64,000 bases of DNA from Daphnia carinata (taxonomy: Eukaryota; Arthropoda; Branchiopoda; Diplostraca; Daphniidae), in NCBI RefSeq assembly GCF_022539665.2, contig NC_081333.1:12646971-12710970 (forward strand), written 5' to 3'. Position 1 is the stretch's first letter, and each line of letters opens with the position of its first letter. A program made the position numbers and the translations under genes. The notes beneath the pieces are model-generated. The model was not told where the DNA came from, made no database searches, and saw nothing but the letters and a program-made list of their open reading frames with translations. Shown piece after piece: positions 61,468 to 64,000 of the stretch.

Positions 61468-61488
61468 ATTGAAACACGGCTGCTTGTC

Positions 61489-63367
61489 ATGGCCGTTCTA
61501 GTCAAACTATGTACGCAGTGCAGTGCCAAACGTTTCTTATGGCTCGTGACAATACTCTTTGTATTACTTACTTTGTGTTGGTACATGAAAAGTCCGCTTT
61601 CAACTGAGATGAATCAACACAAAATTGATTGCTCACAAACTTCTAGCTCTGAAGCTGCCAAAAGAATGGAGGATGGTGACATGGAAACAGAACAGACAAG
61701 CAGTTATGAACCCCTGTTCAAGAGCAAGATAGTTCACATTGATTTGAAGGGATCACCGCCTAAGCCAACATATTTTGCAGATCTGTTTCCATTACTAGCC
61801 AAACTTGGGGCCACTGGCATTTTGATTGAATATGAAGATATGTTTCCGTACACTGGCACCTCTCTTGAAAACACCCCTGCTCGTAATGCATATACCCCAT
61901 CAATGGTCTTGAAAATCAATCAGCTGGCAAAGGAAAACCATTTGGAAGTAATCCCACTTATTCAAACTTTTGGACATCTAGAGTTCCTCCTAAAACTTCC
62001 AGAACATATGCACCTACGAGAAGTACCAGAGCAGCCTCAGGTGTGTGTATATCCTGGCAACAAGTAGTTTTCGTTTCAAAACAATTTCTTTACCACATTA
62101 AAACCTTGTATACAGGCCATATGTCCAACTCACAAGGAGACACTGCCTTTGCTGTTCCACATGCTACAGCAAGTTGCCAAATTACACCCGGAATCGAAGA
62201 GGATTCACATCGGAGCGGATGAAGTTTACTTTATTGGCCGATGTACTGCTTGCCAGGATCGTATGAATAACAGGCTGTGGTCGACTTCAGATCTCTTTAT
62301 TGATCATGTCACTGCAGTTGCAAAATTCGTTAACGACAAACTAGGTATGCGACCCATGATGTGGGACGACGAATTTCGTTCCTTCACCGAACCTCAATTG
62401 GTTCAGTCTGGCATTGGTAGCTTAGTGGATCTCGTTGTTTGGAACTACAAACCAGCACTCGAACTAGATCGCGATATCTGGGCCAAGTATTTGAAGGTTT
62501 TTGATGCCATTTGGGCAGCTAGTGCATTTAAAGGTGCCACTGGTTCAAACCAGCAAATCACCAGTGTTCGGTACCACGTAGAGAACCACCGCGCATGGCT
62601 ACGTCTGATCGAGGAATATCGAGACACTCCCTATCTAAGAAAATTCAAAGGCATCATGCTTACCGGCTGGTCTCGGTAAGCCAATATAGTTATTGTCATC
62701 AAATTTCGTTCTAGGATAACTCGATCGTCAACATTGTCCACCTTGAAGGTACGATCACTTTGCAGTCACGTGCGAACTACTGCCAGCAGCATTTCCTTCG
62801 CTCGCCGTGGATTTACTTTTGCTTCAGTACGGCGAGAATCATGTGCATTTGGCAGACCAAGAAGCTGTTCAGTATTTAGGATGCACGGGAAGTTTTATTT
62901 TCCAACAGGCGCAAGATACCTACTACCCTAGCTGCAATTTCCCCGGTTGGGAAGTATATAGCGTGATACAAAACTACGGCCAGGTACTGCAATTCACGAA
63001 CATCTGAATGCCGTGATATACATAGATTCTCATTGATTTATTGTTTGTTTTCTAGACAATGGAACAGTACGCTAAAGTGCTCAACGACTCTGTTGTACGC
63101 GGTTGGTTGACCGATTATAACTTGGCCAAGCAATTTTCCAGCCCTACCCACCTGTCTGGTATCGGCACTGAGCTCAGCTATCTACAAAACAGTTTCGATG
63201 CATTGAAACGTGAATCAGAGATCGCCTTCCCGGCTGTTTACGACACGAATACCACCAAAGAGTGGTTCGAATCACACGTCAAACCCATGGCCGACAAAGT
63301 GGGTGAGCTCCTTATGGCCATTGAGGTTCTACGCTCCAAAAATGTCTGGCCGAGAAGACCTATTTAG
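61489..63367 (+). CDS. HEXD: Hexosaminidase D (GH20), membrane-anchored, four exons
   Basis: The coding sequence is join(61489..62040, 62116..62675, 62749..62983, 63056..63367), 552 residues. Introns of 75, 73 and 72 nt are all GT-AG. The ATG is chosen for its context (GTCATGG) and because it opens a basic-then-hydrophobic N-terminus: residues 16-33 (FLWLVTILFVLLTLCWYM) read as a signal anchor. The catalytic domain begins near HIDLKGSPPKP and has LIQTFGHLEFLLKLPEH, the GH20 Asp-Glu pair D219-E220 in HIGADEVY, WDD at 267-269, WAASAFKGATG at 317-327, and GWSRYDHFAVTCELLP from 368. The C-terminal EWFESHVKPMADK segment also matches HEXD. The family removes terminal beta-linked hexosamines, with preference for GalNAc in mammals. 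The predicted anchor would place the domain in the Golgi/ER lumen or outside the cell, unlike the soluble human enzyme. It lies head to head with CCDC186. Confidence 0.95.
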
Positions 63368-64000
63368 AAACAAATTTAAACAGCGCCAGTCATACGTATT
63401 GTGAGAAGAATACGATCGGCTGGTTAACTATTTTAATATCTCGTACTACGTTTGCTCCTTATTACTTTGTGTATCCTTTTATATTTGTACTATATGTATT
63501 ACTCCAAGTATTCTTATTCTTCAACGTCCAAACTTGATATATAACGATTTCGGTATTGATTCCATTTTTTGGATGTTTTTTAATTTGCTATTCAATTACA
63601 CTTGTCAATCTACTTATCTCATTCTGTACCGCTAGCGGGGATAATGCCATCGCGTGTTGCTTTAATCGGTTTTTGACATCCTTTTCTCCTTACTCTTAGC
63701 TTGTCGACTCGAGCAAAGGGATGGGCCTAGTACATAGACGTGTGCGAGTGTGATGGCTTGATTACGAGCCGATCCATTAATCAATCCAAAGAAAGGGCGG
63801 GGCCGCTCCTTTTTTGAAACTAAGAATAAACAAAAAAAAAAAAATGTCCAGAACAAAGAAGAAGGTAACAGTAAAAAAGAAAATAATCATTTTGTGTGGA
63901 TGGAACGAAGACTCCGCAGACGATTTGCTTCGGCTATTCGCCTCCTATTTGTTGGCCAATTAAACCTAGGAATGGAAAGGGGGGATTGTGGAGATAGAAA
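63368..64000 (+). other. 3' flank of HEXD to the window end
   Basis: AT-rich DNA follows the HEXD stop. The only canonical poly(A) signal noticed is AATAAA at 63825-63830, followed by an A run; if used, the 3' UTR would be about 480 nt. No further gene is recognised before the window ends. Confidence 0.5.

Larger units (their letters stand above)
60600..61488. promoter_or_regulatory. Divergent promoter region of CCDC186 and HEXD
   Basis: The two start codons face away from each other across 889 bp. The region holds a perfect inverted repeat just upstream of the CCDC186 ATG (60616-60634), a TATA-like TATATAAAA at 60868-60876 oriented for HEXD, and a probable 5' UTR intron of HEXD. Start sites for transcription cannot be fixed from sequence alone. 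An open frame at 61183-61407 (+) ends in TAA one base before the putative donor and is judged leader sequence, not a gene. Confidence 0.6.

Noticed and set aside
62715-62748. Alternative acceptor CTAG at 62713-62714 for HEXD exon 3
   Set aside because: It would insert residues between the GWSR and YDHF segments that are contiguous in the family; the acceptor TTGAAG at 62747-62748 restores the exact GWSRYDHF reading.

Overview
The window looks like chromosomal DNA of a small-genome arthropod, most likely a cladoceran crustacean such as Daphnia. The reasons are the arthropod-type protein-coding genes, very short introns (11 of the 12 non-microexon-related or ordinary-sized introns I could place in the two compact genes fall at 60-77 nt), and AT-rich intergenic DNA full of A/T and G/C homopolymers and dinucleotide repeats. 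The species is an inference; no rRNA, tRNA, transposase or reverse transcriptase was found to confirm it.

Layout. Positions 1 to about 22.5 kb hold no gene that I can support. At 22.8-25.9 kb lies a two-exon msh/Drop (Msx-class) homeobox gene on the + strand, with an 810-nt intron just upstream of the homeodomain and a 3' UTR carrying three Pumilio-type UGUAAAUA sites. From about 26 to 57.4 kb there is a second long stretch without recognisable coding sequence. It holds one notable candidate cis-regulatory block close behind Drop (26.57-26.9 kb), a diverged 180-bp-offset repeat pair (43.07-43.32 kb) and many simple repeats. Long flanking non-coding DNA on both sides is typical of a developmental regulator with distal enhancers.

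The right end is gene-dense. A 13-exon coiled-coil gene (CCDC186 / CCCP-1 family, - strand, 57,451-60,599) and a 4-exon GH20 hexosaminidase D gene (HEXD, + strand, 61,489-63,367) lie head to head and share an 0.9-kb divergent promoter region. I resolved every exon of both by reading frames and splice sites; the derived proteins are 732 and 552 residues. I see no functional link between them beyond the shared promoter region; both proteins belong to the secretory/endomembrane sphere.

The most interesting observation is a 21-nt in-frame microexon near the 3' end of CCDC186. It sits between the two longest introns of the gene and behind a UGCUGC-containing acceptor, as in neural microexons, and the family alignment as I remember it closes without a gap if it is skipped. 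I found no evidence of a wholly new multi-gene system.
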